Under the pieces are notes generated by a model. It was not told where the DNA came from and ran no database searches. It was given only the letters and a program-made list of their open reading frames with translations. A stretch of DNA of 32,188 nt from Lacrimispora saccharolytica (lineage in GTDB: Bacteria > Bacillota > Clostridia > Lachnospirales > Lachnospiraceae): contig JACJJN010000032.1 in NCBI GenBank assembly GCA_016899975.1, positions 1 through 32,188 of the forward strand, written 5' to 3'. Below, in pieces: positions 30,746 through 32,188 of the stretch; the first letter of the stretch is position 1, and each line of letters opens with the position of its first letter. Made by a program: the position numbers and the translations under genes.

Positions 30746-32188
30746 TTACTCTCCGAACAGATCTGCAAGAATCTGTGCCGATGTCATATTCCGGTAGCCG
30801 TCCGGGTCTGCAAGTACCGAACTGCTCCAGGTAAAGTGATTGACGCCTGTCATATAACTCTTGCTCGCGATTCTGTTGCCATATCGCTCATATCCAACGG
30901 GATAGTATTTACTCATATACTGTTTTGCCAGCTGGATCGCTTCGCTGTTTGTGCTTCCGCTGGAGGATACGGTACCGCTGATCTGAACATACGGCGGAGT
31001 CGCGTGCATGATGACTGCGCTTCCGTCGCTGCACTGTCCGATCACGATCCATACATGACCGCTCATGCTGACCACGTCACCCGTCTGAAACTTCATCGAT
31101 GTATCATTTTCCCGATAAGAGCCCCAGCCTTTCTGATAATAATATCTCGGCATGATCGTGGAAGTTGTCGTTGCCCAATCCTCCATGACCTGATGCACTG
31201 CCCAGCCTACATAGCCGGAACAGTCAAGTCCATTGCCGTACTCATAACGGTGCTGGGTATAATTATAATTCTCATCCTGAGAATTAAAGAATTTTTCCCA
31301 CTGGGGATTGACCCCATAACGGGTCGCATCGGCATCGTCATGGCCTCCGGCCCAGACATACAGAGTATTTCCTACCGGAAGAAGCGCATTTTTCAGGAAA
31401 TTCTTTACGGTTTTGACTCCAACTTCCGCATCCAGATCTTTTTCCACCAGATGCCCATTGGAATCAAACACATATCTCACTCCGTCAATGACACAGGGAA
31501 TATTCATGGCGCCGCCCCAGTCACGGAAATAGTAGGTATAGCCGTCCAGCTCATACCAGCCTCTTGCCATCTTGCAGTCGCTCTCAAAGTAATAAATATT
31601 TTCCCCTTCGTAGAACAGGGTGTCATAGAGCGCAGCGCCCCAGTCACGGAAATAATACCAGTCATTTCCTTCCTTATACCATTCTGCGGACTTCATGGTT
31701 CCGTCGGCATTCATGTAATACAAGTCGATGCCATCTTTCAGCCACTGACCCTGTACACGGGATCCATCCGCGTTGATATAGTAGTAGACATTTCCCAGTT
31801 TCAGCCAGCCTTTCTGCCGATAAAGAGTATACTGATCATCATAGTAATAAAACTTGTCGCCTTCCTGGGTCCATCCTTTCACAAGGGTTCCGTCACTGTT
31901 TGCCTTATACCACTTATTTCCAACCTGGAACTTCATATCATACATCATGCCGCCCCAGCCGCGGAAATAATATCGGTTTCCTTCATACGTGTAAAACTGG
32001 TCATGCAGCATTCCGCCCCAGTCTCTCAGATAGTACCAGTCGACACCATCCTGAAACCATTCCGCGGATTTCATGGTACCATCCTCATTCATGTAGTACC
32101 AATCATTTCCATCTTTCAGCCACTGACCCTGCACACGGGATCCGTCCGCATTCAGATAATAATACGTTCCATTCAGATTCAGCCAGCC
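30746..32188 (-). CDS. Cell-wall-binding repeat protein with NlpC/P60-like domain (5' end outside window)
   Basis: The frame is open to the window edge (481 codons here), so the N-terminus is missing. About 240 residues are choline/cell-wall-binding-type repeats of roughly 20 residues (GWLKLGNVYYYINADGS, QGQWLKDGIDLYYMNADG and others) with YYFRDWGG variants. They usually bind teichoic-acid choline or wall glucans. After a linker (TVKNFLKNALLPVGNTLYVW) comes a cysteine-peptidase-like domain with DCSGY, GHVWIV and VIMHATP, the Cys-His-His set of NlpC/P60 or amidase-like hydrolases. A 378-bp block is repeated within the repeats. The protein is probably secreted and acts in the cell wall. No close partner is visible. 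Confidence 0.85.
   Translation of the reverse strand, partial: GWLNLNGTYYYLNADGSRVQGQWLKDGNDWYYMNEDGTMKSAEWFQDGVDWYYLRDWGGMLHDQFYTYEGNRYYFRGWGGMMYDMKFQVGNKWYKANSDGTLVKGWTQEGDKFYYYDDQYTLYRQKGWLKLGNVYYYINADGSRVQGQWLKDGIDLYYMNADGTMKSAEWYKEGNDWYYFRDWGAALYDTLFYEGENIYYFESDCKMARGWYELDGYTYYFRDWGGAMNIPCVIDGVRYVFDSNGHLVEKDLDAEVGVKTVKNFLKNALLPVGNTLYVWAGGHDDADATRYGVNPQWEKFFNSQDENYNYTQHRYEYGNGLDCSGYVGWAVHQVMEDWATTTSTIMPRYYYQKGWGSYRENDTSMKFQTGDVVSMSGHVWIVIGQCSDGSAVIMHATPPYVQISGTVSSSGSTNSEAIQLAKQYMSKYYPVGYERYGNRIASKSYMTGVNHFTWSSSVLADPDGYRNMTSAQILADLFGE

Overview
The window looks like a piece of a low-to-mid GC gut Firmicute, most likely a Lachnospiraceae/Clostridia member. This is inferred from strong AGGAGG ribosome binding sites, TTG starts, sigma-A-type promoters, two MATE exporters, a CwlO-like NlpC/P60 hydrolase, a GH95 fucosidase, a YfhO-type membrane protein and a choline-binding-type repeat protein. 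No rRNA, tRNA, CRISPR array or prophage block was seen. Nearly all genes lie on the minus strand.

Positions 1-7536 are an accessory, decaying region. A tightly overlapping four-gene unit reads, in transcription order, DUF2075-type helicase, MazG-like pyrophosphohydrolase, HNH nuclease, SAM methyltransferase. The helicase has lost its 5' half and carries an internal out-of-frame deletion. The HNH gene has a one-base frameshift. The lost helicase 5' part is replaced by a separate two-gene unit: a 55-residue membrane protein followed by a 467-residue protein with an N-terminal zinc ribbon, an RX4H (HEPN-like) motif and a C-terminal SEC-C metal-binding tail. That unit has its own promoter with a palindrome at the start point. 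An IS30-family element with a small companion ORF follows, then a serine-recombinase remnant and a hairpin-rich non-coding stretch that abuts the 3' end of the fucosidase gene.

Positions 7537-19141 hold the GH95 alpha-L-fucosidase, a MATE exporter with a structured 5' leader, a complete five-gene peptide/nickel-type ABC importer (lipoprotein binding protein, two permeases, two ATPases), a von Willebrand A-domain gene broken at both ends, and a second MATE exporter.

Positions 19224-20769 hold an HTH regulator plus HipA-like kinase pair that resembles a toxin-antitoxin unit, preceded by two mirrored 15-bp operator-like palindromes. A YtcJ-like amidohydrolase, a HAD phosphatase and a large YfhO-type membrane protein follow.

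Positions 26580-32188 are chromosomal housekeeping and envelope genes: a CwlO-like peptidoglycan hydrolase, a nucleoside-salvage set (cdd, deoC, BMP-type lipoprotein) and the 3' part of a large cell-wall-binding protein with an NlpC/P60-like domain. Between the hydrolase and the lipoprotein gene sits a perfect 40-bp inverted repeat with a 12-nt loop. A 28-bp imperfect palindrome with a related core occurs three times in the window.
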